Positions 33,221-42,611 of a stretch of 64,000 nucleotides of DNA are shown here, in pieces. The stretch's first letter is position 1. Every line of letters starts with the position of its first letter. The DNA is from Isoetes taiwanensis (Eukaryota; Streptophyta; Lycopodiopsida; Isoetales; Isoetaceae): positions 5,990,025 to 6,054,024 of the forward strand of contig JAJEKV010000002.1 in the NCBI GenBank assembly GCA_021234155.1. Reading direction: 5' to 3'. The notes under the pieces are model-generated. The model was not told the origin of the DNA, ran no database searches, and saw only the letters and a program-made list of their open reading frames with translations. Made by a program: the position numbers and the translations under genes.

Positions 33221-34131
33221 TTGACTTGAGCTGCAAGAAAAGTTACTTCAGAGCTTCTGTTTTGCTTTAACATTCCATAAAGCTAATCTGATGTACAACA
33301 TTAACAATGTTCAGAGATGTAGACAATTACCAGCTTAAGGATTGAAAGAAATGAATGAAAGCTGAAGATTATCATAAAATTTTAACAGAGCAATAGCATT
33401 CACTTACAAATTCACTCCATTCCAATGCCGAGAATCCCTTTCTTCATAAAACATGAAGTCCAGTATAAAGATAAAAAAACAGAATGAATCGGTACAGAAA
33501 CCTGACCAGATTAGACTGCCGGAGAAAAAGAGATCAGGAGGATAATGGAGGATTATTTTTTTTGTCGAAAAGACCAGGGTGTAGCCAAAACTAAACTCTG
33601 GATGCAGCCAAAACTAAATCCTAAATGAGAGATGTTTAGTAAGTGAAGTGATGTGGAAGAAGCCCAAAAACAAGAGGGGAGGAGGAGAGCATCTTCAATG
33701 TCCAGTGAGATTGTAGACCTTAAGGAGATAGAAATATATCTATGTGGCATGAGGATTTACGTAAAATTCTATGGGCATCATGAATATATGGATGCAGCCA
33801 ATTTTCCAATCCCAATAATATTAGTTTCCTTTGAAGCCTCCTGTATGACATATATTTTAAATATACTAGGCAAAAGAAAAAGAAGTTCGATTGGAGATAA
33901 AGGGGCCAGAAGCTCCTTTTGTGGACAAAGCAACATCTTTCAGCAAAATGAGAAGCAAGTTACGATAGTAATAGCAGCCTTAAAAAGGAATAAAGTCACA
34001 TGAGCAATGAACTCCAAACCAAGAATACTGTAGAGGACCTTGTGTGTCTTCTTGTGGAAAAGCCATAAGAATCTGTAGGTTGTATGGCCAGTGCACCGCA
34101 TTAGTAGAAATTGATAGATAATAGTGGAGGA

Positions 34132-34685
34132 TCAAAAAGACATGAGAGAAATGAGTATGTTTGTAATGGCAGACAGGTTCTGTATAAAGAACGGCTCCAG
34201 AATGCGGCATAAGATCATTGGCCGTATTTGCTTGGTGTAGCAACGCTCTGCTAACGCCACGTTCATCACCAATGGGCAGTTATGTGTCCGATGCCCTGGC
34301 TGGAAGCACCTGAAGCACAACTGCTTTTCAATACATTCCTGCTTCTTCTCTTTGGGGATAGACTGTAAGAACTCTTTCACTGCTTTGGAGTAGTTTGAAC
34401 CACCTCCTTGCTCTTTGAAGCTGACCTGCTTCTTATCCTGCTTGCCAAAATTTGCGTTGTCTTGCTTCCCATAATCTGCGTTGTATTGAGGTCTGTTAGC
34501 TGCTGGGCTTGCTGCTCTTGGGCTATAGCTTTCTGTACCCTTCTGCTGCCTCGGTCCACTCGCTTGGGGTCCCGTTCCTTGCAAGCTCACTGCTTTAGAC
34601 TCTGCTTCTGACACTGTTCTGGGGTTTATTGCTCTCACCAACTTCCTGATCTCTTCATTCAAGCCTTCAATGTATCCCTCTATTT
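34132..34685 (-). pseudogene. Retrotransposon gag C-terminus with CCHC zinc knuckle
   Basis: The minus frame from 34662 begins inside a protein (IRKLVRAINPRTVSEAESKA). It passes through a Gln/Gly/Pro-rich linker and reaches CFRCFQPGHRTHNCP near 34270-34315, a C-X2-C-X4-H-X4-C zinc knuckle of gag nucleocapsid type. The upstream capsid is cut off at a T-rich tract (34682-34701). Downstream of the knuckle the frame has no protease motif and looks shifted. This is a gag fragment of a gypsy- or copia-type element. Its strand is opposite to the pol remnant at 25 kb, so it is a separate insertion. Confidence 0.75.
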
Positions 34686-35111
34686 TTTTTCTTTTTTTTG
34701 AAGGTAAGAGATGTTTTTTCCATTAATTAATTAAAGCCATACAATAATCTTACTAATGGGAGTGAAAACTGCCTCATTAGTTACAGCCTTGTTATAGTGA
34801 TCCTTGAGCAAAAAGAAATTCAAAGTTGCAATGAATTTAGCAACCACTTCAAAATAGTTTAGCAGACCAATAATCCAGTCAAATTTTATACAAATTTCTG
34901 CTTTGCCCCCCCATGTGAGAGCTGGAATTTGAGCTGTCTGTGATGCCCAACAATGAAGTCCAAAAAAACCTGCATAAACATTATATCCATCCAAGTACAA
35001 GAGCATAAAGTTAAGCAAGAAGAAGACAAGTTATTGAGCATTAGCAAGTTGCAATGGTTCCAGATGTGAAGGCAGATGAAAGAAAGATAGGATGAAGTAT
35101 GAGAGGGTTCA
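34686..35111. other. T-rich junction and unassigned sequence
   Basis: Starts with a T-rich tract reading GAAGGTAAGAGATG after the T run. On the minus strand this would be a poly(A) end preceded by CATCTCTTACCTTC. It could be the 3' end of a small minus-strand retroposon that cut the gag fragment, but no domain or target duplication confirms that. Confidence 0.3.
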
Positions 35112-35612
35112 CTAGGCAATAGGAGACTCTTGGTGCATAATCTGATCGAAGATTGAGTTGTACACCCAATAGAAACCTTTGTCTGTTCTAAACTTGTAGC
35201 TATTGTGTTCAGAACCATTCTCCATAAACAAATACTGGATGTCCTCCTTTTCCATCAAGAGCAGCAGGGTACCATAAAGATCAGCTAACATTTTATGTGA
35301 GTAGTACAATTCTCTATACCTGCTCAACTGCCTGTCTGTCAAGGAATAATGATACATGAACAGAAAGTTGAAAAGGCAGTACATCTGCATGACCTCCCTG
35401 CAATAGATCCTGGCCCATGATTTTTTATTACTATTTCTCCTGACCTCATATAGCTTAATCTCGTCCTCTGATGCACCTGGCCCTGGTGGCTGCAAATCTG
35501 TGACCCCTGTGCTGTTATTGTACAAAGTGGCTTCATGATAGCTTAGCATAGTGTCAAATTTATTCCTGCCCTCCCCTCCATGGGTTACTGCCTCAGCGCC
35601 CAGCGCCCTCAC
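35112..35612 (-). CDS. Unidentified 166-residue ORF
   Basis: Not recognised. It is open from ATG at 35612 to TAG at 35112. It has an acidic, Gly/Pro-rich linker (LQPPGPGASEDEIKLYEV) and a basic patch (RRNSNKKSWARIYCREV). An aromatic and Leu-rich helical part follows (YCLFNFLFMYHYSLTDRQLS, YSHKMLADLYGTLLLLM) and then a polar C-terminus. The composition is protein-like and the frame stays open where the neighbours are full of stops. It lies beside gag debris on the same strand, so it could be part of a mobile-element ORF. No splice sites or promoter could be assigned, and it may also be a chance ORF. Confidence 0.3.
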   Translation of the reverse strand: MRALGAEAVTHGGEGRNKFDTMLSYHEATLYNNSTGVTDLQPPGPGASEDEIKLYEVRRNSNKKSWARIYCREVMQMYCLFNFLFMYHYSLTDRQLSRYRELYYSHKMLADLYGTLLLLMEKEDIQYLFMENGSEHNSYKFRTDKGFYWVYNSIFDQIMHQESPIA

Positions 35613-36827
35613 TCTCTCTCTAGCGCCCTCACTTTCTCTCTAGCACCCGTACAATTTGAAAGCAAGGAATCAAATTAACATCTTTGAAAATCCTGGCAGA
35701 ATAATAAAACAGAAGTGCAAAATCAGAGGGTTTAGAATGATAGGAAAATAAACCACACCTCCTGTAGCCGAAAGTCAATCTTGCTGACCTATACAAAAAT
35801 AAATTTCAAAGCTTTAAACCTTGAAGAGCCAGAAATGCGGAAAAGGAAGGTTGAAATGGTAAGAGCTACTACCAAAATTTATGTCGACACCGAAAGCCAT
35901 CGTATCGAAAATGCAAACAATTTAGGATCATGTCTGATTGCTTCCTGTAAAATGCATAACCAAATCCGAATGCCAAAAACCTTTCTCAAAATTTAGCCAG
36001 CTGACATGAGGTATAAAGTTCCTGAAATAGCCCAAACATAAGAAAAGAATTTTGTGCTTTCTCAGTTCTTCCTTGGAGCTTTATGTGCACAGCAGGTGCA
36101 TGCAACACAGGGGCAGTTAGCCTTTTGTTAAAACCAGAATCAGAGCTTTTCCAGCCTCCACAACAGCATTGAAATCTCTGGCTATCCTTTTGGAGAACAC
36201 AAAATTATATGGCTCAACACAGGCCAGTTTCAAGTAATCTGCATATTTCCAATGACATCGTTCAGAAGCTTTTATGTGAGCTAGATACTCTGCTAGCTCT
36301 TACCATTCCAAACAATACATTCTTGAATATTTTCGTGCCAGATTGAGGAGACAGATTTTGGACTGATCCTAATGATAAAACGGGGGCAAATCATTCTGCC
36401 TTGCCCGATTCTTTTTGCAATACACGCGCAGTCTATGTTTCCATAACTAATCATCGAACTTGTCAAAAAAAAAAGAAAAGCTCCAAGATCATTGCCGCAA
36501 AGGACATTCAAGCCCCAAGCTTTTGCTTGATCACGGTGGCCTCCATCGCATCAACACAACTTCTGATATCCACGGCCCCATGGCGTGGAAATTTTCTTTG
36601 CCTTCACGAAATGTGACGGATATCTTCAGCATATCAGAGATCCCACTGCCTTCTACGGCGTGGCTTATACCAGAACGGATTGAATCTCCTTAGCTTATTT
36701 CCAGAGTGCGAAAAATAAAAAAGAGAGGCTCGATGAAAGAGGAAGTTATTCCGCGACCTTCTCCATCTCCATGATATTTTTAGCCATTTTTCTAATTTCC
36801 TTGGCCATTGATTTGTAAAGGAGAGGA
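35613..36827. other. No gene seen
   Basis: AT-rich. An immediate duplication of AGCGCCCTCACT-CTCTCTCT lies at 35606-35642. Nothing else is recognised. Confidence 0.5.
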
Positions 36828-36931
36828 TCTAAAGATGCAGGACATGCCACCTCAGATTTTGGTGAGGTGGAGGTGCTACGTGGATAGCCTAGAATTGCAA
36901 GGAGGGTTGCACGCTTGGTTAGGCTGGCGTG

Positions 36932-36962
<31 letters not shown>
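36828..36962 (+). mobile_element. Possible small retroposon with 28-A tail
   Basis: A segment of about 107 bp ends in an uninterrupted run of 28 A (36935-36962). It contains a perfect hairpin, CCACCTCA, an 8-base loop, then TGAGGTGG (36848-36871). GAGAGGAT just upstream (36821) and GAGAAGGAT just after the A-run could be an imperfect target duplication. The long clean A-run suggests recent insertion. No tRNA-type A/B boxes were found, so the family is unknown. Confidence 0.4.
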
Positions 36963-36967
<5 letters not shown>

Positions 36968-37536
36968 GGATGGGGGAGGGGGGTATTTAATTTAATTTAA
37001 TCTAATTTAAGTAAAGTTATTACAATATAATATTAATTAATTAAAAATTGGTAGGTAACCGAATTTACATAAGTATTTGAATTACTAAAAGATTGGGAGA
37101 CGTGGTAAATCGCGGGCGGTCGTGAGAATATATAAATCATAATTCATAATGCAGGGAATTAACACCTACAATTGGTCCGACGTGTCACAGTAATCATCAC
37201 AAACACTAGACCTAGGAGGGGGGAGGTAATAACGTAATAAATTATGGTTATGAATTAAGGGAGGACATAGTACGGGTGTCAGTGTAACAGGTAGTAGACA
37301 AGTGGCGGATACACGCATACGAAAATAAGGAGGACAGGATAAGACAAGACCAGCAATTAAGACAGACGGGCATAATAAAGAAGCGGGAATTTAGATAGAT
37401 TTCGTAACCCTAAAAGATATAGCAAGGAGAAGGTGAATAGTGAAGCTCCGCCTCCAAGTTTTCCAAGTTTTCTAAATTCTCCGAGCTCCGACTTCAGTGC
37501 AGCGCCCCCCAGCTCCGGCAGATTTCGGAATTTAGA
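36963..37536. other. Upstream region of the 37.5-kb ORF
   Basis: AT-rich to about 37400, then C/T-rich before the ATG at 37537. No clear TATA box could be placed with confidence. This could hold the promoter and 5' UTR of the following ORF. Confidence 0.3.
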
Positions 37537-38079
37537 ATGGATAAAGGGAAGAAGGTCATCAGCGATGAAGATGGGGATAGGAAGTCAGCTAAGAAGCGCC
37601 CAAGTTCGGGGGTCCCGGGCAATCTTACCGTGCCATGGAACCCAGACCTTGAAGATCTGAACCCGTGGTGCATTTGTGAGCCGGAATGCATATGCTTGTA
37701 TAAGGGCCTAGGGTCATGTATAAGTTGTGGGCGCGTCCACTGCCTGTTTTGCGATCGCATCCACCATGCGCAGTCGATGAGAGATGCAGGTTATAACCTT
37801 GGCCTTCTAGGAGTGCTTGGAGTTCTATCAGACAAGAACGATACAGTTCGGCGCCAGGATATGGATAGAGTGATGCAATGCTTCAACAGACTCCAAATGC
37901 ATGCAGCAATACAGAAGTCTTCCAGCTACCAGCATAATCTTATGATCGGTGACTATGGCAAGGTCTGCATTTTCTGCTGCGAGTATGCCAGGCTTTTATG
38001 CATAGGAATCTGGAAAAAGTCAAGAATATTGGAGAGCCATCGACAGAAAAGAAGCAGAAGAAGTGAACCCATGCAATAA
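37537..38079 (+). CDS. Cys-rich protein of unknown function, 180 residues
   Basis: Not recognised. The ORF begins with a basic, disordered-looking stretch (MDKGKKVISDEDGDRKSAKK). A compact Cys/His cluster covers residues about 46-78: WCICEPECICLY, then SCISCGRVHCLFCDRIHH. Eight Cys and two or three His could bind two zinc ions, although no named finger fits. A Gly/Leu-rich stretch (YNLGLLGVLGVLSD) and a helical part (RRQDMDRVMQCFNRLQMH) follow. The end is basic. The start is the first ATG after a stop and opens a frame of 180 codons. An alternative end exists: removing 37963-38005 would join two frame-compatible segments into a longer Lys-rich tail, but 43 nt is too short for a normal plant intron. 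Neighbours are transposons. Confidence 0.5.
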   Translation: MDKGKKVISDEDGDRKSAKKRPSSGVPGNLTVPWNPDLEDLNPWCICEPECICLYKGLGSCISCGRVHCLFCDRIHHAQSMRDAGYNLGLLGVLGVLSDKNDTVRRQDMDRVMQCFNRLQMHAAIQKSSSYQHNLMIGDYGKVCIFCCEYARLLCIGIWKKSRILESHRQKRSRRSEPMQ

Positions 38080-39078
38080 AGCAGCAAGGAAAAGACGGAA
38101 AGAAGGGAAAAGTGGAAGGGGTCTGAGGTGGATAGGATAAGATAGGATATGACCTTAGGTTTGTTTTTTTTTTTTGTTTTCCTACTGTTTTGTTTTTATC
38201 TTTTGTTTTTCTTTTGAATCAATCCTCTTTAGCTTATGCTTCATATATGATCCCTCTCAATTGCTAAGATGGGTAACCCGTAGTAGCCCTCAGCTGAGTC
38301 TAAATTGTTTAATGAATTAGATGAAGTCTTCCAGAAGAGAAAACTATGCCTCTTGAGAAAATACCATGCTTTAAGCATGACTGAATGTACCAATGTTATA
38401 TGAATATGCCTGTGTTATCTTTGTCTTGAGAATTTTTGAATAGAAAATTTGAAGTAGCGGCTGTTACTTGTAAAACAACTTCATTATATAGTTTAATTCG
38501 CCTACTTCTGATGAAAAATACCTGATCTAAAGCATTATACTCTATAACGAAAACGAACAATTGGTTGAGGAATTGCGGATATCTTCATACATTAAGGTTA
38601 GGACCAGGCAACAAGACACTTTGGGTGACATATGATAACAGGAGGAAGAGCCTCAGGGGATACACTTTGACCGGTTTCACCAGTAGATATATACAGGATA
38701 AGTCGGTATGCTAGATAATAACAGGATACATTCGACAACAGAAGGGAAATGATAGCAGGCAAAAATCAAAGTGAGATGGACCATACCGCGGTAGAAACCG
38801 AGGGTGGCGAATATGTCGAAGTCGGGAAAAACATAGGAAAAGGGGTGACAGGTAAGCAAAAAGATAAGGAAACGATGCCATATTGGACGAACAAATGAGC
38901 AAACAGACAGAAAAGACAGAACATTGGAGAAGAGTGGACGATGTGCGGACGACAAAACGACAAAATATCAAGGGAACACGCTTCGTAAAGGTAAAACTGG
39001 ACCATTGAAAGTACAAGACAAAAAGGCTACAAGAACCTCAGAGTAAAAGGTGGACAGGGCAAGCTACGGGACAGAGAG
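38080..39078. other. 3' flank of the Cys-rich ORF and probable LINE leader
   Basis: Contains T-rich tracts (38163-38175), then AT-rich sequence. From about 38600 it is purine-rich, like the LINE leader that follows. No coding sequence is recognised, and the left end of the LINE could not be placed. Confidence 0.4.
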
Positions 39079-39080
39079 GC

Positions 39081-39292
39081 TAAGCCTCCGCCATACACCA
39101 GGATAGCGAGGGCTAGACCCACCAACTGGTAACCCGGACCACTAAAAACTCGTTGACATCAGGAGAACAAAATATGACTTTTAGCGGGGTATGAAGAATA
39201 CCTCATTTGTCGAAAATTGTCAAAAAGGAGAATGAGGCAAATTATGGACTGAGGGGTATAACCCCCCGCCATAGGCCAGGATAGCGTGGGCT
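39081..39292. repeat. Repeated block in the LINE leader
   Basis: TAAGCCTCCGCCATACACCA followed by GGATAGCGAGGGCT (39081-39114) recurs as TAACCCCCCGCCATAGGCCA followed by GGATAGCGTGGGCT (39259-39292), 178 bases apart. Repeated leader units are common in LINE promoters; a promoter role here is inferred. Confidence 0.75.
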
Positions 39293-39314
39293 CGGCTTAC
39301 TAGCCATCTCTAGT

Positions 39315-40156
39315 ATGGACGTGAGGTTAGGAGGGGTGGAGAGGACGAACGAGGAAATGCAGCGCAGAATGGACGAGATCGAAGAGGAGAAATCAAAGAT
39401 TCTGCAAAGGTTGGTTGAATTAGAGAAATCAAATATTGAGTTGGATGCATGGGAGTCATTTGATAGGATAAAGCCACATATAATGGAATATGAGGAGCAG
39501 AGTAAAATTAAACATGATGTTAGGCTAATTGGGGTAGCGGAGAGACCTAACGAGGATATATATCGAGTTACTGCAGAAGTGATAGAGACAGTGTTCAAGG
39601 AACACAGGAGCGTCATTGTCAAGGCTCTACGATCAGGCCAATGGAGAGGGAGATCGAGACACATAAACCTGACACTGAGGGACTTGGCAACCAAAGAAAG
39701 AATATTGCGGATGGGATCCAGATTGAGGAATGGAATCAAAGTAAGGAGTCTCTAACAGTAATGCAGCGTCAAGGGCTGCACAGGGAGCTAGCCAAAGCCA
39801 GGGAGCTGAACCAAGCAGGGATACAGGCCGGGGTCAGGAATGGCAAAGTCTACCTTCACAAGAGGGTAAGAGAACAGGCTACTCAATCGCAAGAACAGAA
39901 TGTGGGGACACAGGGAGTAGCAAAATTAACAGAATTGGAGAAGGAAAACATAAATCCCCTGATGACAATACAACAGGGGCAGGAGAGCAGATTGCTAGGG
40001 GGGGCGCGGAGAGCGATAACGTTGGAAGGGAATCAGAACAGAGGGGCAGAAAGAAACGGAAGCGGGGGAAGCAAAGAACGAACAACGCAAGCAGGGTTTG
40101 GGGGTCCAACCCCGACAAGACCAGAGGAAGACCAAGAAGAGCAGGCAACGGGATAG
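39315..40156 (+). pseudogene. LINE ORF1 (RRM-like RNA-binding protein), one frameshift
   Basis: ORF1 proteins of LINEs bind the element RNA. The frame from 39315 has a coiled-coil start (EEMQRRMDEIEEEKSKILQR). An RRM-like part follows, with HDVRLIGVAERPNEDIYRVT and SGQWRGRSRHINLTLRDL, then KERILRM. At about 39740-39755 the frame shifts by one base. The next frame continues with RQGLHRELAKARELNQAGIQ and GVRNGKVYLHKR, the C-terminal domain that normally follows the RRM. A low-complexity polar tail runs to 40156. The order coiled coil, RRM, C-terminal domain matches the L1-type (Transposase_22-like) ORF1. A single indel is the only break seen. Confidence 0.75.
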
Positions 40157-41234
40157 AAGGCACGGAGACCCCGAAGGAACAACCTCGACGGAAGAGACAC
40201 TGACAATATGGTACTGGAACTGTACCGGGTACCCGTGGGATGACGGAGAGAGACTAGAAGGTGCCCACAGCTGCGACATAATATGCCTGGTAGAGACATG
40301 GGAGCATAACGTCAAGAGGTTGCCAGAAGAAGAAGGATATCAGATGTTCACGTGTTGGAAGAACAAGGATTTCAAGATAGGGAGGGGAAGTGCAGGCCTG
40401 ACCTGTTATGTAAAGAACAGTATAGCTAGCAACGCATGTATTTTACATTCAGATATCAATAAAAGATACATGGTGTTGAATGTCCAATTGCAAAACAAAC
40501 AAGACATGATTCTGATAATTGCATATTATCCGCCAAACAGTGACAAGCTAGAGTTGCTGGACCTAGGGGAAAGTATGATGAAATGGAAAGAACAGGGGCC
40601 AATAATACTAGCAGGGTATTTAAATGCCAGAACCAGACAAGAACAGGCACAAAGCACGAACATTGATGAAAAGGACGGTCAGATAATATACACAGCAAGA
40701 ACACAGGAATGGCAGAGAGATACAGAGGATAAAGCAGAGGTCAACGCTAAAGGCGAAATGCTGCTGGAAGTCTGCATAGCAATAGGGGTAATCATAGCCA
40801 ATGGAATGAAGAAATTGAGAGGATCAAGGAGCTTTACGAGTCAGAATGCACATGGTAAGAGCATAGTAGATTATGTAATTCTGAACAATCAAGCAGTAGA
40901 AAGAGTAGTAGGACTAATGTTACAGGACTGGCCGACTGGAAAAAGGGAAAGTCATAGACCGATCAAATTAACACTCAAGGGGGGTGGGACGACACAGATC
41001 AATAACACAGGGGAAAAGGAGGAAAAGAAAGCAAGGGTGAGGATCCAATTCCAAGAAAAATACACAGATACATTCATACAAACAGTCAGGGAGGAAATGG
41101 GAAAATGGGAATGGGGAAAACACAATGCTAGTAGCGCCCTTTTAGGGAGCTCGCCCATGCTACACAAGTCCAGGGGCCTCGCGGCACAAGGGACGTTAAT
41201 GTCTATTCTATTCTATTCTATTCTAATGCCATGA
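40098..41234 (+). pseudogene. LINE ORF2 start: APE-type endonuclease domain, reverse transcriptase deleted
   Basis: The endonuclease nicks target DNA to prime reverse transcription. In the frame from 40098 the domain runs from IWYWNCTGYPWDD (about 40205) through CDIICLVETWEH, with the metal-binding Glu, and AYYPPNS. AGYLNAR takes the place of the catalytic GDFNAR, so the Asp is replaced by Tyr. It continues to SIVDYVILNNQA and ESHRPIKLTL, the position of the SDH motif, where the final Asp-His pair reads Ser-His. The frame is open through 41234, but after about 41010 it enters the short 3' end and the repeat tail. With GDFN lost and no reverse transcriptase it cannot be active. The start overlaps the end of ORF1 by 59 bases. 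Confidence 0.82.
41203..41225. repeat. TTCTA pentanucleotide tail
   Basis: Four to five copies of TCTAT/TTCTA directly after the LINE 3' segment. It acts as the tail in place of poly(A). Confidence 0.85.
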
Positions 41235-42509
41235 GAGTAAATACTTTAGAAAAGCTGCAACCTTGAGTTGTAATTGTGCCAAAGCTTCGCTTTCCATATT
41301 GACATATGCAAGCAGTTCAGGCAACTTGATAGAAAAAAACAAAGCCTGATATGAGAATGAATGCAAGTTGCCCATACGCTCCAGGAATGCTGCTAAAACC
41401 AGTCAGGAACATCTTTACCGATCACTTAAGAATATTACCAAACAATCTAAGAAAGTGTTATGCGCCATAGATATCTGATGGTGCAGCACCATTGCCACAA
41501 AATTATTGATATTGGTCATTCTCCACTTTATATAAAAGCAAAAATAGAACATGCATAACCACTTGAGATTAAGAATGAGAGGAAGTACTTGAACCTGAAA
41601 AGATACTCACTTATGAAGATAAGGAGCGCAACCTTCTTTTTATTGAAAGTATTGAGTTAAGTTAGCAAACTTTGCCCAAAAAAAAGAAGCAAGGTTAGGA
41701 GAAATCATAACCATTTTGCTATTTGAAATTATTAATGAAGGCTCGCAAAAATTTAAATTCATCTGGATATGATTTATAATACAGATATACTAATGAATGT
41801 TATATGTTAGGTGGTTTAGAATCTTTAGTAATGATTGTAAAGACAGTAAGACCTCCAATAGACTCGGGGCGATTTCTAAACAAATTGAGATGCAAGATCT
41901 CAGATAGATTTGGGGCCATTTTCAAATGAATTGAAATGAACATCTTAACAGGATTAAGATGACACAATTTTTTTTTTTAAGATTGTCGCGGCTGTTCAAT
42001 CTTTGGAAGGAAGGATTGTCTCGGTACCCTCTTGGAGGAGTTACTCAAGGTCAACAAGGAACATGGAATTTTACTAAATAATAGGCAAGAATAGTTTATA
42101 AATAATTTAGTTAAGCTTAGGATTTATATTTCTTATTAAAAACCACTGGATGGTACCTGGATTGCGTCCATTATACATTCAATTCCTGAGATTAAAGGCG
42201 AGAGACCATTAGCCTCAATGACATTTAGCAGCAAAACCTCATTCCAGTTTTTCTTTTGCGATCGAAGAAATTGAAGATTCAACTAACATCAACAATTAGT
42301 CAAAGTCGCATTTAATTAAAATGAGTCACATGTGATTGCCACCTTTTTTCGGAGCCCTATTATTTCAATCCAAAAGAACGTGCGAATCACTTTAGGCCCT
42401 ATTATTGTCTGAAAAGAAGACTTATTTCTTGTGTGAATAAAAAACTTAAGGAGTAAAAATGGCCTCCATTTATCAAATGATGAGTCGAGAAACTAGAAAA
42501 CACATCCGC
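41235..42509. other. No gene seen
   Basis: AT-rich sequence without a recognisable motif. Confidence 0.5.
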
Positions 42510-42611
42510 CTATGGTGTCGTCAAGCTCGAGTATGGCCTCTTCGAGCTATGGCGTGTTCAAGCTCCACCTATGGCGTCTTCAAGCTCAACTATAGCGTCC
42601 TCAAGTTTGAA
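42510..42611. repeat. Minisatellite, about 22-bp unit
   Basis: Degenerate units: CTATGGTGTCGTCAAGCTCG, CTATGGCGTGTTCAAGCTCC, CTATGGCGTCTTCAAGCTCA and CTATAGCGTCCTCAAGTTTG, plus one shortened unit (TATGGCCTCTTCGAG). The common core is CTATGGCGT-TTCAAGCTC. Confidence 0.8.

Larger units (their letters stand above)
27323..34131. other. No gene seen; small duplications
   Basis: About 6.8 kb of AT-rich sequence without a supportable gene. It contains TGGGCGA three times at 28821-28843, a CATT run near 28905-28922, a 130-bp tandem duplication at 30670, and a dispersed duplication at 32376 and 33044. The ORFs at 31415-31627, 32182-32412 and 33653-34003 show no recognisable domain. Confidence 0.5.
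39079..41230 (+). mobile_element. Internally deleted LINE with pentanucleotide tail
   Basis: A plus-strand non-LTR element. It has a leader with a repeated block (next entry), ORF1 (39315-40156), the start of ORF2 with the endonuclease domain (40098-41010) and then, almost at once, a short 3' end with a tail of TTCTA repeats (about 41203-41225). The reverse transcriptase and everything after it, several kilobases in intact LINEs, are missing. The ends present and the middle absent distinguish this from usual 5' truncation. Target-site duplications were not found. Confidence 0.8.

Noticed and set aside
37433-37660. Overlapping frame with a Pro/Ser-rich start
   Set aside because: It ends early, and the frame starting at 37537 holds the Cys cluster and is longer.
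39242-39739. 165-codon minus ORF
   Set aside because: Antisense shadow of LINE ORF1.
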